Below, piece by piece: positions 43,451 through 52,238 of a stretch of 64,000 bases of DNA (its first letter is position 1; each line of letters opens with the position of its first letter). Source of the stretch: CAZUWH01 sp964624075 (GTDB lineage Bacteria > Pseudomonadota > Alphaproteobacteria > Rhodospirillales > Rhodospirillaceae); assembly GCA_964624075.1 (NCBI GenBank), contig CAZUWH010000010.1, positions 13,759 through 77,758 on the forward strand, given 5' to 3'. The notes under the pieces are model-generated. The model had not been told where the DNA came from. It did not search any database and saw nothing but the letters and a program-made list of their open reading frames with translations. Made by a program: the position numbers and the translations under genes.

Positions 43451-45253
43451 TTACCGCGCGTAAGCGGCGTCTTCGATGAAGAGCTGAACACTGCTCCGTC
43501 CCTGCCAGATATCATGGTGCAAAGTCCCAGCAACATGCATCAGGATGCCATTGTTGGCAAGCAGCGCATAACCCAGATCGGAATCAGCACTGCGGAAGGC
43601 AATGGCCTTCAAGCGTGCCCCCCCATTGCTGACCAGTGTGCAGCGCACATGTCCAGACCCCACGATCCCAGGCCGTACCACGCGTACATTGGCGAACGCG
43701 AAACGTGGCACGGGATTGCCGGAACCAAACGGCCCTAATTGACGCAGAGCATCTACCAGGGGAAAAGTCGCAGCGGCGGGCTCCATTGCGCCTTCCAGCC
43801 ATAAAGTCGGTGTGAGCACGTCAACGGTTATCGTCAAACGCTCGACCAGAAAGTCATGAAACGTTCGCAGATTTTCCAGTCGGACCGCAAAGCCTGCCGC
43901 CATGGCATGACCACCACCGGCTTCCAGCAGACCCTCTACCCGCGCCGCCAGCACGACAGCGCCCAAATCGATGCCGGGAACCGAACGGCCAGATCCCTTG
44001 GCCACCTGTCCCTCGATGGAGAACACACAGGTGGGCCGATTGTAACGCTCTTTCAGGCGGCCGGCGACGATGCCGATCACCCCCGGGTGCCAGTGCTGAC
44101 CGGCCACGAAGATCAGGGGGACTTCCTTTTCGGTCCGATCGTCGAGCTGCTTCAGGGCAGCCTGCAGAACCTGTTCTTCGATTCCCTGGCGATCCTGGTT
44201 GTGGGTATCAAGCAAACGGGCCAGGGTCAGGGCTTCAGCCGGATCGTTGGTGGACAGCAGCCGGGCGCCCAGGTTAGCCTGCCCCACCCGACCCCCGGCA
44301 TTGACGCGTGGTCCGAGCAGAAACCCCAGATGCCAGGCGTCGGGAAAATCGTGCAGCCCGGCCACTTCGGCCAGGGCGTTGAGTCCGGCATTGCCGTGCC
44401 AGGCCATGACCTTGAGTCCCTGCGCAACCAGAGCACGATTTACTCCCACGAGCGGCACCATGTCGCAAACGGTGCCGAGCGCTACCAGGTCGAGCCACTG
44501 CATCGGATCGGGCGCCGGTCGGGTGGCCGTATACCAGCCTGCCTCACGCAAGAGGCGGTTGGTTGCCACCGTCACCAGAAAGGCCACACCCACTGCCGCC
44601 AGATGACCATGCGAACTGGTTTCGTCAAGCCGGTTGGGATTGACGATCGCAAGGGCTTCGGGCAGGGAAATTTCCGTCTTGTGGTGGTCTACAACCACGA
44701 CATCGAGCCCTGCCGCTGCTGCTGCCGCCAGCGGCTCGAAGGCGGATGTACCGCAATCCACCGTCACCACCAGAGCCGCCCCGGCTTCCTGCAGTTTCAG
44801 GAGCGCGGCGGTATTGGGGCCATAGCCTTCATCGATGCGATCGGGCACATACAGGATGACTCGTCCGCCAGCGGCCTCGATGAAGCGTTTCATCAACGCG
44901 ACGGAGGTGGCACCGTCCACATCGTAATCGCCGAACACGGCCACAGTTTCTGCCCCCATGATGGCGGCTGCCAGACGCGTTGCCACCTTGTCCATACCTT
45001 TCAAGTGGAAAGGGTCCGGGAGGTAGTGTCGCAATCTTGGGGAAAGGTGTGTTTCCACCGCTTCAAGAGGGATGCCCTGTCGGGCTAGAACCCGGGCCAC
45101 CAGGTCAGACAGGCCGGCACCCTGACACAAGGCCAGGGCGCTGCGCTCATCAATACCATGACACCGCCAGTGCCGGCCGGTAATGGAGCGGGCAACACCC
45201 AGAAATGGTACCATCTCCCCGCATTGACCGGGATCAGCAGCCACGCAATCCAT
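43451..45253 (-). CDS. recJ: Single-stranded-DNA-specific exonuclease RecJ
   Basis: RecJ degrades 5' single-stranded ends in recombination and mismatch repair. The 600-residue product has the DHH phosphoesterase motifs: VAVFGDYDVDGATSVALMKR, VTVDCGTSA, VVVDHHKTE (the DHH motif) and RVNAGGRVGQANLGARLL. The C-terminal DHHA1 domain shows GSGRSVPGIDL and GGGHAMAAGF. All metal-binding Asp and His are present. ATG 45253 has AAGG six bases upstream and overlaps the end of glpX by 20 bases. The glpX-recJ order is characteristic of alphaproteobacteria. Confidence 0.95.
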   Translation of the reverse strand: MDCVAADPGQCGEMVPFLGVARSITGRHWRCHGIDERSALALCQGAGLSDLVARVLARQGIPLEAVETHLSPRLRHYLPDPFHLKGMDKVATRLAAAIMGAETVAVFGDYDVDGATSVALMKRFIEAAGGRVILYVPDRIDEGYGPNTAALLKLQEAGAALVVTVDCGTSAFEPLAAAAAAGLDVVVVDHHKTEISLPEALAIVNPNRLDETSSHGHLAAVGVAFLVTVATNRLLREAGWYTATRPAPDPMQWLDLVALGTVCDMVPLVGVNRALVAQGLKVMAWHGNAGLNALAEVAGLHDFPDAWHLGFLLGPRVNAGGRVGQANLGARLLSTNDPAEALTLARLLDTHNQDRQGIEEQVLQAALKQLDDRTEKEVPLIFVAGQHWHPGVIGIVAGRLKERYNRPTCVFSIEGQVAKGSGRSVPGIDLGAVVLAARVEGLLEAGGGHAMAAGFAVRLENLRTFHDFLVERLTITVDVLTPTLWLEGAMEPAAATFPLVDALRQLGPFGSGNPVPRFAFANVRVVRPGIVGSGHVRCTLVSNGGARLKAIAFRSADSDLGYALLANNGILMHVAGTLHHDIWQGRSSVQLFIEDAAYAR

Positions 45254-46229
45254 AGTCAGCCTTGTGGGTGAAATCGTGATGGGCCTGGACGCGGCGCACG
45301 GTACCGCTCTTTGAACGCATCACGAGCGAATTGGTGATGGCGCCGCCCATGCAGCGACGTACACCTTTTAGCATCGCACTGTCCGTGACACCGGTTGCGG
45401 CGAACATGACATCTCCCCGTGCTAGTTCGGCCACGGTATAGATTCGATCCCCGGCCGCTCCCATGGCCCACCCCCGCGGGGCTTCGGCAGACTGGACCAG
45501 CCGGCCCTGCATTTGTCCGCCAATGCAGCGCAAGGCAGCGGCGGTCAGCACACCCTCCGCGGCGCCGCCGCGGCCGATGAACAGGTCGATTCCCGCTTCC
45601 GTGTCACAGGTTGCTATGCCGGCCGCTACATCGCCGTCGAGAATGAGCATCACCCGGGCACCGGCCTTGCGCACCTCGGCCATCAACGCCTGGTGCCGTG
45701 GCCGGTCAAGCATGTATACTAGCAGATCCGACACCTTCACACCCTTAGCCTGGGCTAGGTGATGCAGGTTGTCTGCCACCGGTCGATCCAGGTCGACCAC
45801 GTCCGCCGGCAGGCCGGGACCAACGATCAGCTTGTCCATGTAAGCGGTATGAGGTACCAGGAAGCTACCGGCTTCGGCTATGGCTACGATGGACAACGCA
45901 TTGGCACCTCCCTTGGCGGTAATGGTGTTGCCTTCCAGGGGGTCGATAGCGATATCGACCTGCGGTCCCACGCCGATACCGAGCCGCTCCCCCGGAAACA
46001 GAAGGGGTGAGTCGCGTTCGCCAAGAACGATTATGCCATTGATGGCCAGACCGTTCAAGGCGCCGTGCGCTGCCTGCACCGCAGCCAGGTCGGCGGCGCG
46101 ATCGTCCCCCTTACCGACGAAAGCGGCGGCAGCCAGGGCGGCAGCTTCGGTCACTCGCATCGCTTCCAGCGCCAGATTGCGGTCCATGTATGCGAGCCCG
46201 GCGACAGGTACCTCCGGCTGTTCTGGCAT
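45234..46229 (-). CDS. glpX: Fructose-1,6-bisphosphatase class II (GlpX)
   Basis: GlpX hydrolyses fructose-1,6-bisphosphate in gluconeogenesis and, in some alphaproteobacteria, sedoheptulose bisphosphate. The 331-residue product has the lithium-sensitive phosphatase metal site: AAAFVGKGDDRAADLAAV, GERD, then the signature VDIAIDPLEGNTITAKGG. It also has LILDGDVAAG and FIGRGGAAEGVLTAAALRCI. I chose ATG 46229, preceded by GAAGAGG; the frame is open to 46484 but the extra 85 residues do not match the family. It overlaps recJ and forms the head of the glpX-recJ-methyltransferase-SPOUT run. Confidence 0.95.
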   Translation of the reverse strand: MPEQPEVPVAGLAYMDRNLALEAMRVTEAAALAAAAFVGKGDDRAADLAAVQAAHGALNGLAINGIIVLGERDSPLLFPGERLGIGVGPQVDIAIDPLEGNTITAKGGANALSIVAIAEAGSFLVPHTAYMDKLIVGPGLPADVVDLDRPVADNLHHLAQAKGVKVSDLLVYMLDRPRHQALMAEVRKAGARVMLILDGDVAAGIATCDTEAGIDLFIGRGGAAEGVLTAAALRCIGGQMQGRLVQSAEAPRGWAMGAAGDRIYTVAELARGDVMFAATGVTDSAMLKGVRRCMGGAITNSLVMRSKSGTVRRVQAHHDFTHKADYGLRGC

Positions 46230-46493
46230 GATGGCCCCTCTTCTTCCCCTTCCCTGCTTCGATGTGGCTGACGTACTGGCGCAGTATGAAAGAGCATAAG
46301 ACAAATCGGTTGGCGGCTGAAGCCGGAAAATTGCTGCTGCATACCGGCCGACCGGGATGGTGCACTGCTGTCTGTGCAAGGCGGCGTGGATAACCGGAAC
46401 AGCCCGATAGGAGTGGGGTAATTCAGAGGACATTGATTCTACTTTACATGATTCCAGGACTGATATCACGATGCTATGGAGCACCCATGAGTC

Positions 46494-47192
46494 TCACATA
46501 CACCTTCTCCTCTCCCCCCCCTCCTTCCTCTGTTCCTCATCCTGGTCTTGGGGGTTGAGAAGCGGATGGGAGGGAGCGGGAGTACCATTGACGTCAACGA
46601 CTTCCTCCCTGACTCGTGCCTGTCCCGTTGCAACTAGCCGCAAGGCCAAGGGATAGAGACGATGCTCGGCCTCAAGCACACGCGCTGCCAGGCGGTCGGG
46701 GTCGTCGCCAGACAGGACGGGAACCACGGCCTGGGCCACAATGGGGCCCTCGTCCATCGCCGGGCGGACGAAGTGGACGGTGCAGCCGGTGAAACGCACG
46801 CCGGCGGCCAGGGCACGGGTATGCGTATGCAATCCACGAAACGCCGGGAGCAGCGAGGGATGAATGTTGAGGATCCGATCCGGCCACCCGGCGACGAAGT
46901 CAGCCGTCAGCAGCCGCATGAATCCTGCCAGGCACAACAACTGGGCCCCGGCGTCGCGCAGACAGCGGTCAAGGGCAGCTTCGAAAGCCGGTCGTCCGGC
47001 GTAGTCGTGAGGATCGATGACGGCGGTTGGAACGCCGGCATGAACGGCACGTGTTAATCCCACCACGGCGGGGACATCAGATATCACTTGAATAATCTTG
47101 GCCGGGAAGTCCAGCGCGGTTGTCGCGTCGATCAGCGCCTGGAGATTCGATCCCCGGCCGGAGATCAGGACAGCGACCTTCAACCGCGCCAT
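46494..47192 (-). CDS. purN: Phosphoribosylglycinamide formyltransferase
   Basis: PurN transfers a formyl group from 10-formyl-tetrahydrofolate in the third step of purine synthesis. The 232-residue product has the substrate phosphate loop VLISGRGSNLQALIDA, the catalytic Asn and His in NIHPSLLPAFRG, and the Asp in MDEGPIVAQ. The C-terminus is longer than in E. coli and ends in Gln/Glu/Arg-rich sequence. Its ATG overlaps the purM stop by 13 bases, so purM-purN is a coupled pair. Confidence 0.95.
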   Translation of the reverse strand: MARLKVAVLISGRGSNLQALIDATTALDFPAKIIQVISDVPAVVGLTRAVHAGVPTAVIDPHDYAGRPAFEAALDRCLRDAGAQLLCLAGFMRLLTADFVAGWPDRILNIHPSLLPAFRGLHTHTRALAAGVRFTGCTVHFVRPAMDEGPIVAQAVVPVLSGDDPDRLAARVLEAEHRLYPLALRLVATGQARVREEVVDVNGTPAPSHPLLNPQDQDEEQRKEGGERRRCM

Positions 47193-48325
47193 GCTGCCTC
47201 CATATCAGAAACAGTCACGGCCGGGCCCGCGTCACGGGCGACGATCATGCCGACCGGCAGCGATGGCAGGCCGGCTTCAGCCAGCAGGCGCAGGGCATGT
47301 GCCACTTCAGCGGCAGGGACCACGGCCATCATGCCGATACCACAATTAAACGTCCTTGCCATCTCGGACCACGCCACATTCCCTGCTGCTGCCAGCCAGC
47401 GGAAGACCGGCGGCAGTGGCCAAACCTTGGCGTCCAGAATCACAGCACAGGTTTCCGGGATCACGCGCGGGATATTCTCGATCAGGCCACCCCCTGTAAT
47501 ATGCGCGAAAGCCTTGACCAGCCCAGCCCGGGCTAGTACCAGGCAAGGCTTCACATAGATGCGTGTCGGCACCAGCAACGCCTCGCCCAGGGTGATGCCA
47601 GGGGCAAACGGTGCTGGGTCGGCGTAGGATAATCCCTGCATGGCAACGATGCGCCGCACCAGCGCGTAACCGTTGGCATGGACCCCGCTGGATAGCAGCC
47701 CGAGCACGATATCACCGGGTGCCACTGTCTCGCCCATCACCAGGGCATCGCGTTCGACCACGCCGACCGCAAAGCCGGCCAGATCATAATCATTGTCGGC
47801 ATACAGGCCAGGCATCTCGGCCGTTTCGCCACCGATCAGGGCGCAGCCAGCCTCCCGGCACCCTTCAGCAATGCCGGCGATCACTCGGGCGGCGACCGGA
47901 ACATCCAGGCGTCCGGTTGCAAAATAGTCCAGGAAGAACAGCGGTTCCGCCCCCTGGACAACGAGATCGTTGACCGACATGGCCACGAGGTCGATCCCGA
48001 TTGTATCAGGACTGGCGACAGCGATGGCAATCTTCAGCTTGGTACCGACTCCGTCTGTCGTCGCCACCAGAATCGGATCACGATAACCCGTTGCCTTGAG
48101 GTCGAACAGGGCCCCGAAACCACCCAGTCTGGCCGTGGTTCCTGCACGCACCGTGCTATCGGCCAGCGGCTTGATTCTCTGCACCAGGGCCTTGCCTGCA
48201 TCGATATCGACTCCGGCCTCCCGGTAGCCAAGCCCGTCCGCGGGATGACCGGCATGTCCGGAAGCCAGCCTGGAAGAATGGGAGGGGGTGGAAATAATGT
48301 CCTCGTCTGCTAAAATACAAAGCAT
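47180..48325 (-). CDS. purM: Phosphoribosylformylglycinamidine cyclo-ligase
   Basis: PurM closes the imidazole ring to give aminoimidazole ribotide, using ATP. The 381-residue product shows the ATP-grasp-like PurM fold. Motifs are YREAGVDIDAGKALVQRIKP, VATTDGVGTKLKIA, AMSVNDLVVQGAEPLFFLDY, LIGGETAEMPGLY, LLSSGVHANGYALVR and HITGGGLIENIPRV. It is about 30 residues longer than usual at the N-terminus, so a downstream start is possible, but the ATG at 48325 is the first. It is divergent from the DUF2066 gene across less than 100 bases, where both promoters must lie. Confidence 0.95.
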   Translation of the reverse strand: MLCILADEDIISTPSHSSRLASGHAGHPADGLGYREAGVDIDAGKALVQRIKPLADSTVRAGTTARLGGFGALFDLKATGYRDPILVATTDGVGTKLKIAIAVASPDTIGIDLVAMSVNDLVVQGAEPLFFLDYFATGRLDVPVAARVIAGIAEGCREAGCALIGGETAEMPGLYADNDYDLAGFAVGVVERDALVMGETVAPGDIVLGLLSSGVHANGYALVRRIVAMQGLSYADPAPFAPGITLGEALLVPTRIYVKPCLVLARAGLVKAFAHITGGGLIENIPRVIPETCAVILDAKVWPLPPVFRWLAAAGNVAWSEMARTFNCGIGMMAVVPAAEVAHALRLLAEAGLPSLPVGMIVARDAGPAVTVSDMEAAWRG

Positions 48326-48418
48326 GTCCTGTTAAACATACTTCATTCGGTTGGGTTTGCAATGGCTGTCTTGCCTCTCTTCTTCCGCCTGTTGGCGATG
48401 CCGGCGCGGCGGAAAAAC

Positions 48419-49663
48419 ATGGACGCCTCCCCGGGGCGGACGTCCGGTCACGCCGCTCTTGATAGAAGACCGCCTGCGAAGGAAGGAAGCCGTTCTGTCC
48501 GCTCCGGCTTCCGCGCCGCTTTGTGGTTCGTTGTCATGGTTATGACGATGATTTGGGGCTGGCCAGCGGCACACTCTCCAGCTGCAAAAGCTGCGGACGG
48601 GGGTGGCTTTACCGTCAGCGGTATTTCCGTTGATGTCATGGCGTTCTCCCCGGCCGAAGCACGCCGTCGCGCCTTTGCCAAAGCCGAAGCGGAGGCGGTC
48701 CGCCAGCTCCTGGAACGACTGGTCGCGCCGGTCGACCATGGCCTTCTGCCATCTGTAATTGATGAGCAGGCAAGGCAAAGACTAATACGAGATGTAGCCG
48801 TGGAGGAGGAGAAGACGGCCACTGCGCATTATATCGCCCGGCTGTCGGTTCATTTCAGGCCGGCAGCGGTACGCGCCTATTTGCGAGCCATCAACGTTCC
48901 CTATGTCGAACCACCGACCCGTCCGATTCTGATCATCCCCCTGTTTCAGGCTGCGCCGTTTACCGCCTCGCGGTTATTGGATGAGGACAACCCGTGGCGA
49001 ATGGCTTGGCAACGGCAGATGGGAACGGACAGCCTGATTCCCGTCATCGTGCCACCAGGTGACTCCCTTGATCGGAATACACTCTCGCCTGAACAGGTCA
49101 TGGCGGGGGATTCCGTGGCTCTGGACAAGATGGTGCGCCGCATGCGTGCCGAACGGGCCGTGGTGGTTCAGGCCACTGGTGCCAAACAGGCGGGCCGGCT
49201 GTCAGGGGTGGATGTGCAAATCCTGCCGCCGCATGATATGTTGCCATCCTTGGCTGAACACGTTGCCGCTGCATCGGGGGACGACATGACCGCCGTGCTT
49301 GACAAGGCTGTCCAGGTCGTCACAGGCTGGCTGGAAGCTGACTGGCGTCAGTATGGTGCGATACGGGCCGCGGTGGGGCAGGGGAAAGGGCGGGAGCTGA
49401 CCGTCATGGTCCCGGTTGATTCCCTGGCGGAATGGCTGGCCATCAGGCATGATCTCGGCCGTGTCCGCCTGATCGTCCGGACCAGTGTGCAGGCCCTGAC
49501 TCGCACGATGGTCCAGTTACACCTTCAGTATGCCGGCGAGGAGACTCAACTGACTGCCGTCTTGGCCCAACAGGGGCTGAAACTCGATGGTCATGGTCCG
49601 GTCCGGCGTCTGGTTCGCACAACAACTGGTGCCAGCCGGGTTCCCTCTGATCGCGGGGGATAA
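48419..49663 (+). CDS. DUF2066-domain exported protein
   Basis: The 414-residue product has a long basic N-terminus, a hydrophobic export signal (ALWFVVMVMTMIWGWPAAH) near residues 35-53, and a likely cleavage after AAKA. The mature part matches DUF2066: FTVSGISVDVMAFSPAEARR, AFAKAEAEAVRQLLERLV, YVEPPTRPILIIPLFQ, and PWRMAWQRQ. The function is unknown; in this group it regularly sits upstream of the CDP-alcohol phosphatidyltransferase and hdaA, as here. I chose ATG 48419, with GGAAAA just before it; ATG 48362 is in frame but lacks a ribosome site and crowds the purM promoter. Confidence 0.85.
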   Translation: MDASPGRTSGHAALDRRPPAKEGSRSVRSGFRAALWFVVMVMTMIWGWPAAHSPAAKAADGGGFTVSGISVDVMAFSPAEARRRAFAKAEAEAVRQLLERLVAPVDHGLLPSVIDEQARQRLIRDVAVEEEKTATAHYIARLSVHFRPAAVRAYLRAINVPYVEPPTRPILIIPLFQAAPFTASRLLDEDNPWRMAWQRQMGTDSLIPVIVPPGDSLDRNTLSPEQVMAGDSVALDKMVRRMRAERAVVVQATGAKQAGRLSGVDVQILPPHDMLPSLAEHVAAASGDDMTAVLDKAVQVVTGWLEADWRQYGAIRAAVGQGKGRELTVMVPVDSLAEWLAIRHDLGRVRLIVRTSVQALTRTMVQLHLQYAGEETQLTAVLAQQGLKLDGHGPVRRLVRTTTGASRVPSDRGG

Positions 49664-49808
49664 GGGAAGTGTTCCGCTTTCCGCCCCTCCGGTGCTGGCG
49701 GAGCGTGACACCACCGCAGCCCTGGTTTTACAGGTATGCAGAAGGGGGCGTGGGGGGGTGGGTGCCCTGCTGGTATGTGGTGCAATTGAAACGTTCACGA
49801 CGTGGTGA

Positions 49809-50366
49809 ATGAGCGTCAAAGTCATTCCAAACAGTCTCACTCTGATTCGACTGCTGGCAGCGCCGGTAATGGTCTGGCTGATCGGCGAAGGCATGATGGC
49901 GGCCGCTTTCTGGCTGTTTGCCGCTGCCGCTCTGACCGACGCTGCCGATGGAGCCATCGCCAAGATGTTCGATGCCCGCACATGCGTCGGAAGCTATTTA
50001 GATCCCCTGGCCGACAAGGCCCTTCTGGTGGGTGTTTACGTGTCCTTTGGATTTGCTGGTTATCTGCCGCGCTGGCTGGTCATTTTGGTTGTATTTCGCG
50101 ATATTCTGATCGTTGGCGGAGCGATTCTTTACGAACTGGTCATTGGCAACCTGGTCATGCGGCCCCTCTTGATCAGCAAGATGAATACGTTGGGACAGAT
50201 CGTTCTGGCCGGAACAGTCCTGGGAGGCACCGGGCTCGGCATGAGGGTAGGACCAGCCCTGGGCCCCATGATCGGCTTCGTGAGCGCCACAGCCATTCTG
50301 TCGGTGGTCGCCTATGGCTGGGTCTGGGGCCGGGCAGCCTTGACTGACAATGGAAACGGGCAATGA
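49809..50366 (+). CDS. CDP-alcohol phosphatidyltransferase
   Basis: The 185-residue integral membrane enzyme has the family motif as DAADGAIAK...GSYLDPLADKALL (D-x2-D-G-x2-A-K/R, G-x3-D-x3-D), with all four metal-binding Asp present. The usual Arg after the first Ala is Lys. At least five membrane helices follow. It transfers a phosphatidyl group to glycerol phosphate or a related acceptor in the inner membrane, as in phosphatidylglycerophosphate synthase. A second pgsA usually exists elsewhere in such genomes, so I leave the symbol blank. It lies between the DUF2066 gene and hdaA, the standard order for alphaproteobacteria. Confidence 0.88.
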   Translation: MSVKVIPNSLTLIRLLAAPVMVWLIGEGMMAAAFWLFAAAALTDAADGAIAKMFDARTCVGSYLDPLADKALLVGVYVSFGFAGYLPRWLVILVVFRDILIVGGAILYELVIGNLVMRPLLISKMNTLGQIVLAGTVLGGTGLGMRVGPALGPMIGFVSATAILSVVAYGWVWGRAALTDNGNGQ

Positions 50367-50543
50367 TTCAGTGGCAGGCCAGTCGGCTGAAACGGGGGGT
50401 GTGCCTGCCGCCGTGCGCAGCCTTGATCAGCATCGCCAGACCGCCTCCCTGTCATGGCCTGAGGCATGGAGGTCAGGCAGCACGGTCTGATGCCAGGTGC
50501 GAGAGGCGTCTCTTCTCTCTGTCCCAGCCCTAGACGGTCCGGG

Positions 50544-51233
50544 ATGCAGCACAGATACCATCCGCCTCGCCAGCTTGTGCTGGACCTTGGTTACCGTCCT
50601 GCGCTGGGGCGGGAGGACTTCCTGATCGCTGACAGCAACCGTGCCGCCGTAGCCTGGATCGACCGCTGGCCCGACTGGCCACAACCAACGCTTGTTCTGC
50701 ATGGACCGGCTGGCTGCGGCAAGAGCCACCTCGTGCAGGTTTTCGCAAGACGCAGCGGCGCCGTGGTGGTCGAGGCAGCCCGCTTGACTCCCGAGCAGCC
50801 GCCCCGGCTCGTCACTGGTCAGCGCCCGGTTGCCGTGGAGGATGCCGATCAGACCGGCGATGAAACCGCCTTGCTGCACTTGTTCAACCTGGCCCGGGAG
50901 TCGCACGCGGCCCTGTTATTGACGGCCGACATGCCACCTGCACGCTGGCCTCTGCGTCTGCCCGATTTGCGTTCCCGTCTGAACGCCCAACCAGCCGCTG
51001 CCATCGCCGAACCCGATGATGCCCTGATGACTGCGGTGCTGGTAAAGATGTTTGCCGACCGCCAGATCCACGTCAACGAGGAATGCCTCGCTTATCTGCT
51101 ACGACGGATGGAACGCTCGTTTGCCGCGGCACGGGACGTGGTGGCTGCCGCCGACGCCCTGGCCCTTGCCACCCGTCGTCCCGTGAGTCCAGCTCTGCTG
51201 GAAACCGTTCTGGCCACTCTGGAACAAGATTGA
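50544..51233 (+). CDS. hdaA: DnaA-inactivating protein HdaA
   Basis: HdaA binds the sliding clamp and stimulates ATP hydrolysis by DnaA, which limits replication to once per cycle. The 229-residue product starts with the clamp-binding type motif QLVLDLGYRPALGREDFLI. It has Walker A LHGPAGCGKSHLVQVFA and sensor-region sequences LTADMPPARWPLRLPDLRSR, LVKMFADRQIHV and RRMERSFAAARDVV. It lacks the DNA-binding domain of DnaA. ATG 50544 gives the family N-terminus; the frame is open upstream to 50466 without homology. It ends 30 bases before the rpmH promoter. Confidence 0.9.
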   Translation: MQHRYHPPRQLVLDLGYRPALGREDFLIADSNRAAVAWIDRWPDWPQPTLVLHGPAGCGKSHLVQVFARRSGAVVVEAARLTPEQPPRLVTGQRPVAVEDADQTGDETALLHLFNLARESHAALLLTADMPPARWPLRLPDLRSRLNAQPAAAIAEPDDALMTAVLVKMFADRQIHVNEECLAYLLRRMERSFAAARDVVAAADALALATRRPVSPALLETVLATLEQD

Positions 51234-51263
51234 ATGACAGGTAACGATGAATTCCCATTGCAT

Positions 51264-51292
51264 TTGACTCTTCGCCGGTCAGACCGTATACA
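51264..51292 (+). promoter_or_regulatory. Sigma-70-type promoter for rpmH
   Basis: TTGACT (51264-51269) and TATACA (51287-51292) are separated by 17 bases, close to the consensus. It lies 38 bases upstream of the rpmH start and would drive rpmH-rnpA-yidD-yidC. Confidence 0.75.
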
Positions 51293-51330
51293 GCGAGCTT
51301 GTTTTCAGGCGATCCTACGGAGTTGGACTC

Positions 51331-51465
51331 GTGAAACGCACCTATCAGCCGAGCAAGCTCATCCGCGCCCGCCGGCATGGTTTTCGGGCCCGCATGGCCA
51401 CTATTGGCGGACGCCGCGTGATCAAAAACCGTCGTGCCAAAGGTCGCAAGCGCCTGTCTGCATAA
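51331..51465 (+). CDS. rpmH: 50S ribosomal protein L34
   Basis: The 44-residue very basic protein reads VKRTYQPSKLIRARRHGFRA and ends RRAKGRKRLSA, the L34 signature throughout. It sits near the exit of the peptide tunnel in the large ribosomal subunit. The start is GTG 51331 with GGAG eight bases upstream. The next gene, rnpA, starts 17 bases after its stop, the almost universal rpmH-rnpA pairing. Confidence 0.98.
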   Translation: MKRTYQPSKLIRARRHGFRARMATIGGRRVIKNRRAKGRKRLSA

Positions 51466-51482
51466 AGGGGGCGAACGCCACC

Positions 51483-51899
51483 ATGCAGACATTGGTCCGG
51501 CTCAAGCGGCGGGCAGACTTTCTTCGTGTCGCCAGGACGGCACGTAAATGGGTGACCCCTGGCCTGATTCTTCATGCTGCCCCAACTCCTGGGGCAGGGG
51601 CAGTTGTGCGGGTGGGGTTCACCGTTAGTCGCAAGGTTGGCAACGCCGTCAAGCGTAATCGTGCCCGGCGGCGCTTGCGGGCGGTAGCCGCGGCTGTTCT
51701 GCCCTCGGAAGCCGGACCGGGTCACGATCTGGTTCTGATCGGCCGGGTCGGGACAGGGGAGTGCCTTTACGCCGATCTGTTAGCGGATCTGCAGACGGCC
51801 GTGCGCCGTCTCGGTCTCTCGCGACAGGGCGGGAAGAGCGGGCATGGCCAGCGCGAGCCAAAGAATGGCAGTTCTCCGGAGGGGCATTGTCTACGGTAA
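51483..51899 (+). CDS. rnpA: Ribonuclease P protein component
   Basis: RnpA is the protein subunit that helps RNase P RNA bind and cut tRNA precursors. The 138-residue basic protein has RLKRRADFLRVARTARKWVT, then RVGFTVSRKVGNAVKRNRAR with the RNR signature (RNRARRRLR), and ends with a Gly/Lys-rich tail. ATG 51483 is preceded by a G-rich element about 12 bases upstream. It lies between rpmH and yidD in a co-oriented block. Confidence 0.96.
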   Translation: MQTLVRLKRRADFLRVARTARKWVTPGLILHAAPTPGAGAVVRVGFTVSRKVGNAVKRNRARRRLRAVAAAVLPSEAGPGHDLVLIGRVGTGECLYADLLADLQTAVRRLGLSRQGGKSGHGQREPKNGSSPEGHCLR

Positions 51900-51924
51900 T
51901 AACGCAAATGACAGAAGGCCCGCC

Positions 51925-52200
51925 ATGATGTCGCCTGCTGCCATGGGAGTGACGTTTCTGATACGTATTTATCAATATCTGTTCTCGCCTATGCTGCCGG
52001 CAAGCTGCCGCTATCTGCCGACGTGTTCGGCTTACGCAATCGAAGCCGTCAGGCGGTTTGGTGCCATGCGGGGTGGGTGGCTGGCGATGCGCCGGCTGGC
52101 CCGATGCCATCCCTGGGGTGGTCACGGCCATGATCCGGTGCCGGAGCGGTGGCCCTCGTTTCCGGCGTCTCCGGCCCCAAAACGTCCCCCCGTTTCCTGA
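51925..52200 (+). CDS. yidD: YidD membrane-protein insertion factor
   Basis: YidD is a small membrane-associated protein that aids YidC-dependent insertion. The 91-residue product shows FLIRIYQYLFSPMLPASCRY then LPTCSAYAIEAVRRFGAMRG, and CHPWGGHGHDPVP. The CRYxPTCSxYAxEA and HPWGGxGxDPVP motifs are diagnostic. ATG 51925 has AAGG six bases upstream. It sits between rnpA and yidC, its standard place. Confidence 0.96.
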   Translation: MMSPAAMGVTFLIRIYQYLFSPMLPASCRYLPTCSAYAIEAVRRFGAMRGGWLAMRRLARCHPWGGHGHDPVPERWPSFPASPAPKRPPVS

Positions 52201-52238
52201 GCATCGCAATCATCGAACCCGCAGCGGATGGCAAAGTC

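Noticed and set aside
43856..45088. A 410-codon open frame on the plus strand inside recJ
   Set aside because: Antisense to RecJ with all DHH motifs in place; no family motif of its own.
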